A DNA stretch of 20,346 bases from a virus (IMGVR_UViG_3300025645_000590:1-20346), one strand, 5' to 3'; positions 13,467-19,599 are shown, counted from the first letter of the stretch. Numbers and translations: made by a program. Notes: generated by a model from the sequence alone, not told the origin.

Positions 13467-13671
13467 CTTTAATTTCTCGCTCGATCAGGAAGTCAACGTA
13501 GTGCTTTATCTTTCTGAGAGACTCTACCCCGCCTTTATCCTTCCAGCGCGTGATGTACTTCACAATATTCCCCTCACAAAAATCCATCTCATTAGCCATT
13601 ATGTACTCGATAGGCTGGATCGCTTTCTTTTTGTAGTGGTCGCCACCTACTTGATTTTCTAGTGCTTTCAT
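13459..13671 (-). CDS. DUF3310 protein (T7 gp1.7-like)
   Basis: The 70-residue protein carries the whole DUF3310 signature: VGGDHYKKKAIQPIEYI near residues 8-24, then DFCEGNIVKYITRWKDKGG at 31-49 and LRKIKHYVDFLIERE after it. T7 gp1.7, in the same family, is a nucleotide kinase involved in phage nucleotide metabolism; many other family members have no assigned activity. It starts by overlapping the upstream stop (ATGA). The family is firm; enzymatic activity is inferred at most. Confidence 0.88.
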   Translation of the reverse strand: MKALENQVGGDHYKKKAIQPIEYIMANEMDFCEGNIVKYITRWKDKGGVESLRKIKHYVDFLIEREIKDD

Positions 13672-13847
13672 TCGTAGTCCTCTTCTTCAAATATCTCAAT
13701 CTCACAAGGCATCCCAATGTTACAGTGAGCGCAAATCCCGTAAGCATTGCCATCATTGCCAATCCAATACTCAAGACCGTTACCACACTTACAAAAAGAC
13801 TTAGCAGCAGTGACTCCATTCTTGGGGAAATTAATAACATTGCTCAT
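13668..13847 (-). CDS. Zinc-ribbon-like 59-residue protein
   Basis: A 59-codon frame starts MSNVINFPKNGVTAAKSFCK and ends EIFEEEDYE. It has Cys19-x-Cys21 and Cys39-x-x-Cys42 with a further Cys48, a pattern fitting a small zinc ribbon that might bind nucleic acid or protein. Both ends overlap neighbours by ATGA: the start overlaps the phosphoesterase stop, and the stop overlaps the DUF3310 start. AAGGTAGG precedes the ATG. A longer frame on the same strand in another register is a shadow because it lacks this coupling and has no plausible composition. The phage-encoded zinc ribbon could be a regulator; function unknown. Confidence 0.8.
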   Translation of the reverse strand: MSNVINFPKNGVTAAKSFCKCGNGLEYWIGNDGNAYGICAHCNIGMPCEIEIFEEEDYE

Positions 13848-15013
13848 TGGCCTACCTTAATTTTGACGCGGGAATCTTCTCCACTGTCTTTGTGATAAAC
13901 CACAGCAGTCATTGAACGCTCTGCCCCGTAGCCAGAATCTGAGTGCCATTGATCGGTGGCGGTCAGGCTGCCCCAATGCTCAAAGTGCATAGACCCCACT
14001 TCACGCGCTGTATGATGGTGGATATGCCCCAGGTGGCAGTATCTATTCTTCGACTGGCTCCACTGATTATCCAGATTCTTAATCACTGCCTGGAGTATCT
14101 GTTCATGCTTAATCCTATCGCCATGATGGAATACGAACAGATTGTTGTGCCACTGATAGTGTATAAACTTAGAATAGTTAGGAACTACGTTGACTCGCGG
14201 CTCTTGATCGTACAGAAGCTCTAGACAGCTAGACAGGTGGCAGGCCATGTCGTGATCGTGATTGCCCCTAACATTGATTACAACAACCTGCTCATGGGTC
14301 TCCAGCATCTTGCTGATAAGCACTTTAAATAGCCTGCCAGCGAGCTTAAATGTTCTTGATATGCGACTATCGACATCAACTGGAGTGCCTTTAGTAGTCG
14401 TGTTAAAGCTAGAGTCGGCATGGAAGAAATCACCTACATTGAGTAGAACACCAACCTCAGCATTGCCTACCCTGTTTGATAGCCTGGCCGTTGAGTCTAT
14501 TAGTATCTGGGTGGCTATCTTGATGTCCCAATCATCTGAATCCATCTTAGTTTCGCTATCCGCGAGCATCCCAAAGTGGTGGTCGCCAATCATATACATG
14601 GCTAGGTAGTCAGAGTTTACAGATTTAGGTTCTTTTGTGGGTTTCATAAACCCTTTGAGATCGTCGGTCATGCCATCCATCATGGCTTCGATCTTGGCTT
14701 TCATATCGCGCTTCTGAGGCTCTTGAATCACCCACTGTAACGCTACAGTGCCATCCTCTTTGTAAGCAGTGGAGATTCTCTTTGCATCGAACCCTTCTGC
14801 GGTCTGATGGATTAGGTCTCTGTGTGGGGATACACCCTGACTAGCAGCATACTTCTCCAACCTCCTGAGCATAACGTCGATAGTTCGCCTGCCGCATTTT
14901 AACTTCTTCGATGCCTTGTTTGCCGATCCAAACTCAATTACTGCGTCTAATACTTCGTGATGTCTTTCGGTGGTTGCGAATTCCTTTAATACTCTTGGGT
15001 CGATCTTACTCAC
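13844..15013 (-). CDS. HTH-metallophosphoesterase
   Basis: This 389-residue protein joins two domains. Residues 20-66 look like a helix-turn-helix (ANKASKKLKCGRRTIDVMLR, then ASQGVSPHRDL), typical of a phage winged HTH fused to nucleases. From about 135 on is a calcineurin-like phosphoesterase with all metal motifs: GDHH at 143-146, GDFFH at 194-198, GNHDHD at 250-255, HHGD at 296-299 and GHIH at 329-332. Together these bind two metal ions. The start is GTG at 15013, which overlaps the NinB stop as TAGTG, with AGGAGG upstream. It lies among recombination genes, so a DNA or nucleotide substrate is likely. A role like SbcD or a phage DNA-end nuclease is possible; the substrate is not known. Confidence 0.88.
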   Translation of the reverse strand: MSKIDPRVLKEFATTERHHEVLDAVIEFGSANKASKKLKCGRRTIDVMLRRLEKYAASQGVSPHRDLIHQTAEGFDAKRISTAYKEDGTVALQWVIQEPQKRDMKAKIEAMMDGMTDDLKGFMKPTKEPKSVNSDYLAMYMIGDHHFGMLADSETKMDSDDWDIKIATQILIDSTARLSNRVGNAEVGVLLNVGDFFHADSSFNTTTKGTPVDVDSRISRTFKLAGRLFKVLISKMLETHEQVVVINVRGNHDHDMACHLSSCLELLYDQEPRVNVVPNYSKFIHYQWHNNLFVFHHGDRIKHEQILQAVIKNLDNQWSQSKNRYCHLGHIHHHTAREVGSMHFEHWGSLTATDQWHSDSGYGAERSMTAVVYHKDSGEDSRVKIKVGQ

Positions 15014-15471
15014 TACGCCTCCTGCTGGGCTTGTAGCTCGGCATACTCACTGTCTGCGGGTATTGATAACCGAATGCCCTGCTTGGTAGCCCAATGATAG
15101 ACGTTATCAAGAAAGTGTACAAATTCGCCTTTTGTTAACTTGCTGGTGCTTTTTACTTGCTCTGGGATGTGCTGGTTACCAATCGAGTAACTAGCAGTTC
15201 CTAAAAACCGCTTTTTTAACCACAGCTTCCATACCTCGGCAGGCTCTTCGTGATCAATCTTGTGGCCCTTGTCTTCCATTGCGTTAGCTATCTCCCTGTA
15301 CCAGATATGGGACATAGCATTCTGGCTTAGGCTTCTAGGGTTTTCATAAGGGTGTAGCTTGACTGCCAAAGGCGTGCTGTAGTCCCAGCCTTGCATCCGT
15401 TTAATAATATGAGGCAGCCTTTTCTCTAACTCTTCTTTGCTGCTTACCTTTACATGATCGCCCTGAGTCAC
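15013..15471 (-). CDS. ninB: NinB-like recombination protein
   Basis: This protein matches the lambda NinB/Orf family of single-strand DNA-binding recombination mediators. Motifs are NPRSLSQNAMSHIWYREIA, then WKLWLKKRFLG, then STSKLTKGEFVHFLDNVYHW, then TKQGIRLSIP. The S-L-x-Q-N block and the T-K-x-E-F-x-x-x-L block are the two best marks of the family. I start at the GTG at 15471, which overlaps the upstream stop as GTGA and has GGGTG a few bases upstream. A GTG at 15489 is also in frame but has no ribosome binding site. Downstream, its stop overlaps the phosphoesterase start. The C-terminus DSEYAELQAQQEA is acidic. Confidence 0.85.
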   Translation of the reverse strand: MTQGDHVKVSSKEELEKRLPHIIKRMQGWDYSTPLAVKLHPYENPRSLSQNAMSHIWYREIANAMEDKGHKIDHEEPAEVWKLWLKKRFLGTASYSIGNQHIPEQVKSTSKLTKGEFVHFLDNVYHWATKQGIRLSIPADSEYAELQAQQEA

Positions 15472-15785
15472 AGCTTCACCCGTAACCACTTAGCCATTAA
15501 GCGTTCTGAACTGTTTTCTAGCCTGCTGGCTGTCCTGACTCTTTCTCTCGCTGCCCGATCATAACCCAAGTTATTTTTCTGGAAAGCAAAAGTACCTTTT
15601 AAGTGTTTAGGCTCACAGTATTGAGCGCCATAAAGCCTGCCCTTAAGGGTGCTGTATTTAATCTCACTCTCATTTGAATCATTGCAAACCTTTACATACT
15701 CAGCAATCGTGTAGCACTTGCCGTTTTGCAGTATAGGATGCTCTCCCTTAAACTCTACTAACCTTTTTGCATTCTTGCTACGCAT
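15468..15785 (-). CDS. Unknown basic protein
   Basis: This 105-residue protein begins MRSKNAKRLVEFKGEHPILQ and is basic throughout, ending ERLMAKWLRVKL. A middle part, YTIAEYVKVCNDSNESEIKY, may be a helix-turn-helix of the kind that reads short DNA sequences, followed by STLKGRLYGAQYC. No family is recognised. It overlaps the replication-like gene upstream by 8 bases and ninB downstream by 4 bases. A DNA-binding regulator is a guess from charge and the 'TIAEYVK' segment. Confidence 0.7.
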   Translation of the reverse strand: MRSKNAKRLVEFKGEHPILQNGKCYTIAEYVKVCNDSNESEIKYSTLKGRLYGAQYCEPKHLKGTFAFQKNNLGYDRAARERVRTASRLENSSERLMAKWLRVKL

Positions 15786-16185
15786 TCTTCAATTCTCCGT
15801 CCCAGTAAAAACCGTATCTATTTAAATAAACCTGCTGCATCATTATTTTTTCTTCCCCTGATAAAAAGCTAACGTCAGCCAAACTTTCATCGATAGGCCT
15901 ACTACGTATACTAGCCGACCTTCTTCTATACTTTGCTGCAAACTCTGCTTCTTGTGACTTTTGTATCTTAGTAGATTCACCGCCACGTTCTTCGGCAGTA
16001 TTAAGCCACCGCTGGCAAAAACTTTGTATGCCTCCTTTTGTTTTGCGCTTTTTAGGGTTTGCGTCACACCACAAATCCATCTTGACTAATTCTCTGTCAA
16101 CATTGACCTTACCCTTGTAGTGTTCTTTCCACTTAATGACCAGTTCGTCAGATGGCTCCCAATTTTCACCATTATTTAATAACAT
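15778..16185 (-). CDS. Replication-associated protein (helicase-loader-like domain)
   Basis: This 135-residue protein has an N-terminal block, NWEPSDELVIKWKEHY, and then VDRELVKMDLWCDANPKKRK and GGIQSFCQRWLNTAEERGG. The spacing W-x-x-A-N-P-x-K-R-K-T-x-x-G-x-x-x-F-x-x-x-W-L-x-x-A is the C-terminal signature of many phage replication initiators and DnaT-like proteins. Here it stands alone, without the usual N-terminal winged helix. The C-terminal third is basic, then acidic. It begins inside TAATG of the gene upstream, with GGGGGTGA as ribosome binding site. A primosome or helicase-loading role fits the motif and its place ahead of recombination genes. Confidence 0.75.
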   Translation of the reverse strand: MLLNNGENWEPSDELVIKWKEHYKGKVNVDRELVKMDLWCDANPKKRKTKGGIQSFCQRWLNTAEERGGESTKIQKSQEAEFAAKYRRRSASIRSRPIDESLADVSFLSGEEKIMMQQVYLNRYGFYWDGELKNA

Positions 16186-16481
16186 TATTCACCCCCGTGA
16201 TAGCTATTCTTTCTAGTGCGGAAACTAAACAGATTGCAATGCTCTGGATAATCTTGAACAAACTTTCTTGCGTAGTGACTGATCCAGCCGTCGTCTATCT
16301 TAAACTGGCTGTCAGATTCCTCAATCATAGTCTCCCAGCGGATACGGTGAAAGATATTCTTTGCAGAATAATATGACCTTCTGGCTGCTACCTGCAATGC
16401 AAACTCCACAAACATATCATATATCTGAGGGTTGTCTTGATGGTGAGTTATAAAGTTTTCTTGTGACCATTTACCGTTCAT
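16185..16481 (-). CDS. Conserved phage protein of unknown function
   Basis: This 98-residue protein begins MNGKWSQENFITHHQDNPQI, has NPQIYDMFVEFALQVAARR, then IRWETMIEESDSQFKIDDGW and ISHYARKFVQDYPEHCNLF. I recall this order (N-P-x-I-Y-x-x-F, then I-R-W-E-T, then Y-A-R-K-F) from phage genomes next to replication genes, without a known function. The ATG has a strong ribosome binding site in the leader GACTGTAGGAGGTCAA, which is also used by the Sak3-like gene. It overlaps the downstream gene as TAATG. Confidence 0.75.
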   Translation of the reverse strand: MNGKWSQENFITHHQDNPQIYDMFVEFALQVAARRSYYSAKNIFHRIRWETMIEESDSQFKIDDGWISHYARKFVQDYPEHCNLFSFRTRKNSYHGGE

Positions 16482-16503
16482 GTTGACCTCCTACAGTCAG
16501 TGA

Positions 16504-16785
16504 TTAATACTTTTTACAGGTGTATAAATACTCTTTGCCTTCATCAAGTTCATCGATAAATAATTTTACAAGTTTCCTGAACTCTTTGTTTTGAACCAAA
16601 CACTGCTGAAAAATGTTATGTAAAGTCCAACCAGTAATCTCTACTGATCCATACCAAGTCTCTATGCTGGCTCTTGCTGAATATGTTCTATTAGGCATTT
16701 TGACGACAGTGTTGCGAATGTCTTGTTCCCTAATACTAAACTGAGCATCTTTATCATTCTGGATGCCATTTACTGTAATTCCCAT
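16504..16785 (-). CDS. Unknown protein
   Basis: This 93-residue protein begins MGITVNGIQNDKDAQFSIRE and ends GKEYLYTCKKY. A beta-rich middle (TVVKMPNRTYSARASIETWY) is followed by a helical part (FRKLVKLFIDELDEGK). No family recognised. It has an AGGAG ribosome binding site 6 bases before the ATG, and a GC-rich inverted repeat lies just upstream of that (16799-16816). It is separated from its neighbours by gaps, so it may start its own transcript. Confidence 0.7.
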   Translation of the reverse strand: MGITVNGIQNDKDAQFSIREQDIRNTVVKMPNRTYSARASIETWYGSVEITGWTLHNIFQQCLVQNKEFRKLVKLFIDELDEGKEYLYTCKKY

Positions 16786-16798
16786 TTTGTTCTCCTAT

Positions 16799-16816
16799 GG
16801 CTCGGCAAGCCTCGCC
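16799..16816 (-). repeat. GC-rich inverted repeat before the ribosome binding site
   Basis: The minus-strand segment reads GGCGAGGCTTGCCGAGCC, in which GGC and GCC triplets pair around tandem GA mismatches. The stem would lie directly before the ATAGGAG ribosome binding site of the next gene and could affect its translation. Confidence 0.4.
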
Positions 16817-17131
16817 TTGTTATTGATAAATTATTTTTTTTTAAACTTTCTTTAAGATGATCCAACCCTTTACACTTAACAAAGCATAATTTACAAATCT
16901 AAGGGCTTAAAGCAACTTAGTGACTTAATCGTATCCGTATTTAGAATCAGTAGCAGTTCCGTTGCCCTTGCGCCTAGACGCATTAATCGTTATTTCTTGC
17001 TCGGCAGTCAAACCAATCAAGAGGTGCTAATAGAGGGGTCACTCTCGTTCATGGGTTACAAATTCCCAATCCACACACCCGAATACTTTTTGTACCTTAT
17101 TCGTTCCAATATTAAAAGTAAACAGAAAAGG
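16817..17131. other. Gene-poor segment of about 315 bases
   Basis: No full-size gene is seen. On the minus strand there are two tiny coupled frames at 17017-17052 and 16925-17020 (separate entry) and a TTGACT box with an 18-base spacer to ATTAAT (17011-16982), which may be a promoter overlapping them. Runs of A/T occur at 16830-16850. A 61-codon frame on the plus strand has no ribosome binding site and an implausible composition. Confidence 0.5.
16925..17052 (-). CDS. Possible micro-gene in two overlapping frames
   Basis: An ATG at 17052 opens 11 codons (MNESDPSISTS) ending TGA. A TTG overlapping that stop (TTGA) opens a second frame of 31 codons, with LIGLTAEQEITINASRRKGN and then GTATDSKYGYD. 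The second part has an ordinary hydrophilic protein composition, unlike the plus-strand shadow. This could be one small gene of about 43 residues with a -1 shift, two coupled peptides, or chance. No clear Shine-Dalgarno or slippery heptamer is present. Confidence 0.35.
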
Positions 17132-17341
17132 TTACTTATAACCAAATATTATAAAATCAGCTATCGTTATATCCAAAGATAAGCATATAAGCTGGATGGT
17201 ATGTATCTTTAAGTTTTTGCTTTTACGCCAGCGCAATACCTGCTGCGGTGAGGTGTTAGCTATCTTCGCAAGCTGTCGGCTGTTTACGCCTTTGCTGTTT
17301 TGTGCGGCAATTAAGCATTTGCCAGTATCGATTAATTCCAT
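17132..17341 (-). CDS. Small HTH transcriptional regulator (Cro/CI-like)
   Basis: The 69-residue protein has a helix-turn-helix in residues 19-45: VNSRQLAKIANTSPQQVLRW followed by RKSKNLKIHTIQLICLSL. The pattern SRQLAKIANTS-x-x-x-V-x-x-W is that of an XRE/Cro-type regulator, and the C-terminus DITIADFIIFG is the usual last helix. It is probably a dimeric DNA-binding protein controlling the early or late genes. It lies within the early unit, in a locus with more non-coding DNA than its neighbours. An AAGG box upstream of the ATG is weak. Confidence 0.82.
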   Translation of the reverse strand: MELIDTGKCLIAAQNSKGVNSRQLAKIANTSPQQVLRWRKSKNLKIHTIQLICLSLDITIADFIIFGYK

Positions 17342-17404
17342 GATCTCAAACCTTGTGATATATTAATTAGGTCGGTTCCCCCGATCGACAACCTCCTATG
17401 GTTT
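17342..17404 (-). promoter_or_regulatory. Leader of the HTH gene with an unused Shine-Dalgarno
   Basis: The minus strand carries TAGGAGG (17397-17391), a near-perfect Shine-Dalgarno, but no ATG or GTG follows at a normal distance; only a TTG lies almost on top of it. About 50 bases further is the HTH start. A CGATCG palindrome and GTCG/CGAC arms are also present. It may be a leader peptide, an operator or a relic. Confidence 0.35.
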
Positions 17405-17428
17405 GCCCCCCGAAAGGGGGGCTTTTTT
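17405..17428 (+). terminator. Rho-independent terminator facing the plus strand
   Basis: GCCCCCC and GGGGGGC form a perfect 7-pair stem closed by a GAAA tetraloop, followed by six T on the plus strand. On the minus strand the A run precedes the stem and no T run follows, so it works best for rightward transcripts. No plus-strand gene feeds it. Confidence 0.8.
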
Positions 17429-17431
17429 AGC

Positions 17432-17728
17432 CTAGAACGGTATATCTTCATCCAACTGCTCAATGCTCATATCGGCCTGCTTTGCAGGTGCTGCTGCCTG
17501 ACCATCGGTAAAGAACACTTTAACATTCCCCAGAATAGGCGTTTGCACATTAGCATCGCGTTCTTCTTTGGTGGTTGACTGGCTGATAAAGCCGTTGTTC
17601 TCGTACTGGTCTTGCTGATCTGTATCCACAAAGGTTGTCAGGTCAAGATATGTCCCCTTCGCCCCTTTATACAATCGTGACTTGTCTATCTTGGTTACAT
17701 CAATTCTTACAGATAATCCTACTTTCAT
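17432..17728 (-). CDS. ssb: Single-stranded DNA-binding protein (SSB-like)
   Basis: The 98-residue protein starts MKVGLSVRIDVTKIDKSRLY and has a beta-rich core with KGAKGTYLDLTTFVD and PILGNVKVFFTDG. The end is an Ala-rich linker followed by an acidic tip, LDEDIPF, matching the C-terminal tail (D-x-I-P-F) of bacterial SSB that binds partner proteins. That tip, in a protein next to an exonuclease and an annealing protein, strongly suggests an SSB for phage replication and recombination. It is shorter than E. coli SSB. It overlaps the exonuclease stop as ATGA, and a hairpin follows its stop. Confidence 0.85.
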   Translation of the reverse strand: MKVGLSVRIDVTKIDKSRLYKGAKGTYLDLTTFVDTDQQDQYENNGFISQSTTKEERDANVQTPILGNVKVFFTDGQAAAPAKQADMSIEQLDEDIPF

Positions 17729-18336
17729 TTTAACTTCTCCACTTGGTTTAAAATTACATTGACGGCCTTGGTTACTTCATCGGCCAATTTTTTAATAAAT
17801 CCTTCGTCTCGGCAAAATGTAACCAAAACAGGAGGAATCTGGGGGTGAAATGCAAAAGCATCCCAAGATGCTGCACCAGTCACTAGCATACAACCTTGTA
17901 TTTGCTGGTAATAAGCCTTGCCCAAAGATTGTGGGTCAAGGCTATATTTAACCATTGTCTTTGCTGCTGGACATTTAATCTCAAGCCCAGTCATATAGTT
18001 TGGGTTGTGATAAATGATGCCATCGGGCGAGCAACCAAACTCTTTGCTATCGTCAAGAATAAACCCATGCTCAGTCACTTTATAGCCAGTGATATACTCA
18101 TACGCCTCTCTTGCTTCTGGCTCAAGTTCAGTTCCGCGCTGCATGTGTTCATTGGTGTAAAAAGGTTCAGATTTACCTGTTAGGCGCTCCGCAATTAATT
18201 CATGGATATAATTATCAGCAGATGTAGAAGGCTTGCCAGTCTGCGTTATTAGCTTGGCAAAGTTACTTGCTGAAGGTTTACCCAGTCGTGCGGCAAACCA
18301 TTCCTCAGTGCCTTGTTCGTGATCTAAAATTATCAT
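17725..18336 (-). CDS. YqaJ/lambda-exonuclease-like recombination nuclease
   Basis: This predicted 203-residue nuclease of the PD-(D/E)xK superfamily digests double-stranded DNA ends to give single strands for the annealing protein. With the chosen start, HEQGTEEWFAARLGKPSAS is at residues 6-24, RGTELEPEAREAYE at 67-80, GCSPDGI at 101-107 and LEIKCP at 118-123, giving Asp105, Glu119 and Lys121 as the catalytic core; YYQQIQGCMLVTG follows. I chose ATG 18336 because GAGG lies 6 bases upstream; two earlier ATGs (18363, 18348) have none. It overlaps the Cys-rich gene by 32 bases and the SSB gene by 4. It most likely works with the Sak3-like protein. Confidence 0.9.
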   Translation of the reverse strand: MIILDHEQGTEEWFAARLGKPSASNFAKLITQTGKPSTSADNYIHELIAERLTGKSEPFYTNEHMQRGTELEPEAREAYEYITGYKVTEHGFILDDSKEFGCSPDGIIYHNPNYMTGLEIKCPAAKTMVKYSLDPQSLGKAYYQQIQGCMLVTGAASWDAFAFHPQIPPVLVTFCRDEGFIKKLADEVTKAVNVILNQVEKLK

Positions 18337-18535
18337 GCTCGACCTCATTTGCAATTTTGTCATGAAATTTCTTGAAATATTCCGCAGTTGGCGTATACGC
18401 TTGGACTAAAATAGCGCAATCAACACATGAAGATTCCAATATATATGCACAGTCAGGATCGTCAGATGATCTTTGATATGCCCCCAATGCGTCATCACAC
18501 ATCGGGCATATCAGGCTAACAATTTTCTTGTTCAT
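18305..18535 (-). CDS. Small Cys-rich (zinc-binding) protein
   Basis: This 76-residue protein begins MNKKIVSLICPMCDDALGAY and has Cys10-x-x-Cys13 and Cys37-x-x-Cys40, a classic zinc-ribbon spacing, with an extra Cys29. The C-terminus is basic (DNFRSRTRH). It sits between the Sak3-like gene (ATGA overlap) and the exonuclease gene (32-base overlap), so it is probably made with both. It may bind nucleic acid or a partner in recombination; no family recognised. Confidence 0.75.
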   Translation of the reverse strand: MNKKIVSLICPMCDDALGAYQRSSDDPDCAYILESSCVDCAILVQAYTPTAEYFKKFHDKIANEVEHDNFRSRTRH

Positions 18536-19110
18536 CCATACACCCTGCGCTTGTTACGCAAAGCGTGCATAGCCCTGTCAAACTGCAAAGCAAGTAGTTT
18601 GCTTGGATTTTCGCACTTAAAATGATTACAAAATGCGGCAACATCAGCATCACTTTCTTCAATCATAGCTTTAAGCTCTTTAGCTTGATCCTCAGTGATT
18701 ATTGCATTAGCGACAACAGGGTTAATATCTTCTCCTGCGTATATGTAGTGGCCTAACCCGAACATTGCGAAGCACTTAACTAAACAGCGCATCTTACTGG
18801 AGTTGATAGCAAACTTATCAGGGTTTGCGATAGCCTTGTTACGATGATCCATTACAGGTAGCCACATGTGCCGCATCATCATCTGATCTTCCTCTGAGCC
18901 AGTGTGAATGTGGACCACGCAACTTATTTCAACGGTGCCTGTATCCTCGCATTTATCTTCTTCGAAATAGTAATGCAGATCAGGATAATGCTCCATCATC
19001 GTTCCGTAAGCCCAAGCCCACGAAAGGTAAGATAGATTGCCTTTCTTCTCGATATGGTTAGATACATCAATAGCAGATAGGGTCTGCCAGACCTCTTTAG
19101 ATAAACTCAC
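18532..19110 (-). CDS. Sak3-like (DUF1071) single-strand annealing protein
   Basis: The 192-residue protein carries the DUF1071 N-terminus VWQTLSAIDVSNHIEKKGNL and YLSWAWAYG (near 28-36), then the middle block FAINSSKMRCLVKCFAMFGL and GHYIYAGED near 110-125. DUF1071/Sak3 proteins are phage single-strand annealing proteins of the Rad52-like group and pair complementary strands exposed by a partner exonuclease. The gene starts with GTG at 19110, which has a perfect AGGAGGT at the right distance and overlaps the gene upstream by 14 bases. An exonuclease, an SSB and NinB/NinG in the same unit complete the recombination kit. Confidence 0.88.
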   Translation of the reverse strand: MSLSKEVWQTLSAIDVSNHIEKKGNLSYLSWAWAYGTMMEHYPDLHYYFEEDKCEDTGTVEISCVVHIHTGSEEDQMMMRHMWLPVMDHRNKAIANPDKFAINSSKMRCLVKCFAMFGLGHYIYAGEDINPVVANAIITEDQAKELKAMIEESDADVAAFCNHFKCENPSKLLALQFDRAMHALRNKRRVYG

Positions 19111-19255
19111 TTTGACCTCCTACAGTCTGTTCCTTTGTGTACTGCTCACCATAACCTGCATAGTAAGCCTCTGATTGCCCGTCTAGGGCTTGATAACCTA
19201 GAATGCAGTCGTACTCACCGCGCTCCAGATCGTTTAATTCGTTGATATTATTCAT
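19097..19255 (-). CDS. Unknown 52-residue protein
   Basis: A 52-codon frame begins MNNINELNDLERGEYDCILG and ends with TVGGQSEFI. The composition, with a DCILGYQALDGQSEAYYAG core and GYGEQY, is that of a real acidic protein. An AGGT box lies 8 bases before the ATG. The end overlaps the Sak3-like gene by 14 bases and contains its ribosome binding site. No family recognised, but the coupling supports it. Confidence 0.75.
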   Translation of the reverse strand: MNNINELNDLERGEYDCILGYQALDGQSEAYYAGYGEQYTKEQTVGGQSEFI

Positions 19256-19259
19256 ATTA

Positions 19260-19493
19260 TTAAACCTGATAATGTTCAGCTATTTCTTCCCAATTAATAC
19301 CTTCAAAGTCAAGAAAGTCCATAACAACTACATCGAGATGCTTTGTTTCTAACTCAAAATGCTCTAACCATATTTCTTTGATAAAGTCAGCAGTAATTTC
19401 AATATCATCTTCTTTGTAACCATCTAGCAAGCCGCCAAAGTGTAAATTAATAAGCCAAGTGTTTCTGTTAGTCCATCCGTTGTAATCTTGCAT
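19260..19493 (-). CDS. DUF7249-like phage protein, first gene of the early unit
   Basis: This 77-residue protein starts MQDYNGWTNRNTWLINLHFG. The N-G-W-T-N-R-x-T-W-L block is the hallmark of a widespread phage and plasmid family (DUF7249 from memory) without known function. I start at 19493, where AGAAAGGT lies 7 bases upstream. A longer frame from 19526 would begin inside the -10 box of the candidate promoter. The rest is acidic and helical (DIEITADFIKEIWLEHFE). As the first gene after an early promoter it may act soon after infection. Confidence 0.8.
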   Translation of the reverse strand: MQDYNGWTNRNTWLINLHFGGLLDGYKEDDIEITADFIKEIWLEHFELETKHLDVVVMDFLDFEGINWEEIAEHYQV

Positions 19494-19524
19494 TTTTATT
19501 ACCTTTCTTATTGAATGAGGTAAC

Positions 19525-19553
19525 ATTATTGCTCATCTAAATCATAAAGTAAA
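19525..19553 (-). promoter_or_regulatory. Candidate early promoter, sigma70 type
   Basis: The minus strand has TTTACT (4/6 to TTGACA), a 17-base spacer, and AATAAT (5/6 to TATAAT) about 35 bases before the first early gene's ATG, just downstream of the terminator that ends the lysis genes. Spacing and place make it a good start point for the leftward early unit. Confidence 0.55.
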
Positions 19554-19574
19554 CTCTTTTGTTGATTAATATGC

Positions 19575-19599
19575 AAAAAAAAGCCCCAATTAAGGGGCT
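19575..19599 (-). terminator. Rho-independent terminator of the lysis transcript
   Basis: AGCCCC and GGGGCT form a perfect 6-pair stem around a 6-base loop, followed by a run of eight T on the minus strand (19582-19575). It ends transcription from the endolysin gene. Confidence 0.93.

Noticed and set aside
13592-13840. Minus-strand frame of 82 codons
   Set aside because: It shadows the zinc-ribbon and DUF3310 genes, which have coupled starts and real motifs.
15843-16067. Minus-strand frame of 74 codons
   Set aside because: It lies fully inside the replication-associated gene in another register, with no ribosome binding site.
16997-17182. Plus-strand frame of 61 codons
   Set aside because: It starts with TTG, has no ribosome binding site, and its composition is implausible. 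It overlaps the HTH gene end and the micro-gene on the other strand.
18305-18535. Cys-rich protein as a Com-like activator of mom
   Set aside because: The CxxC...CxxC spacing is similar in kind, but the gene is 8 kb from mom, lies in the recombination cassette, and no Com-specific sequence is recognised.
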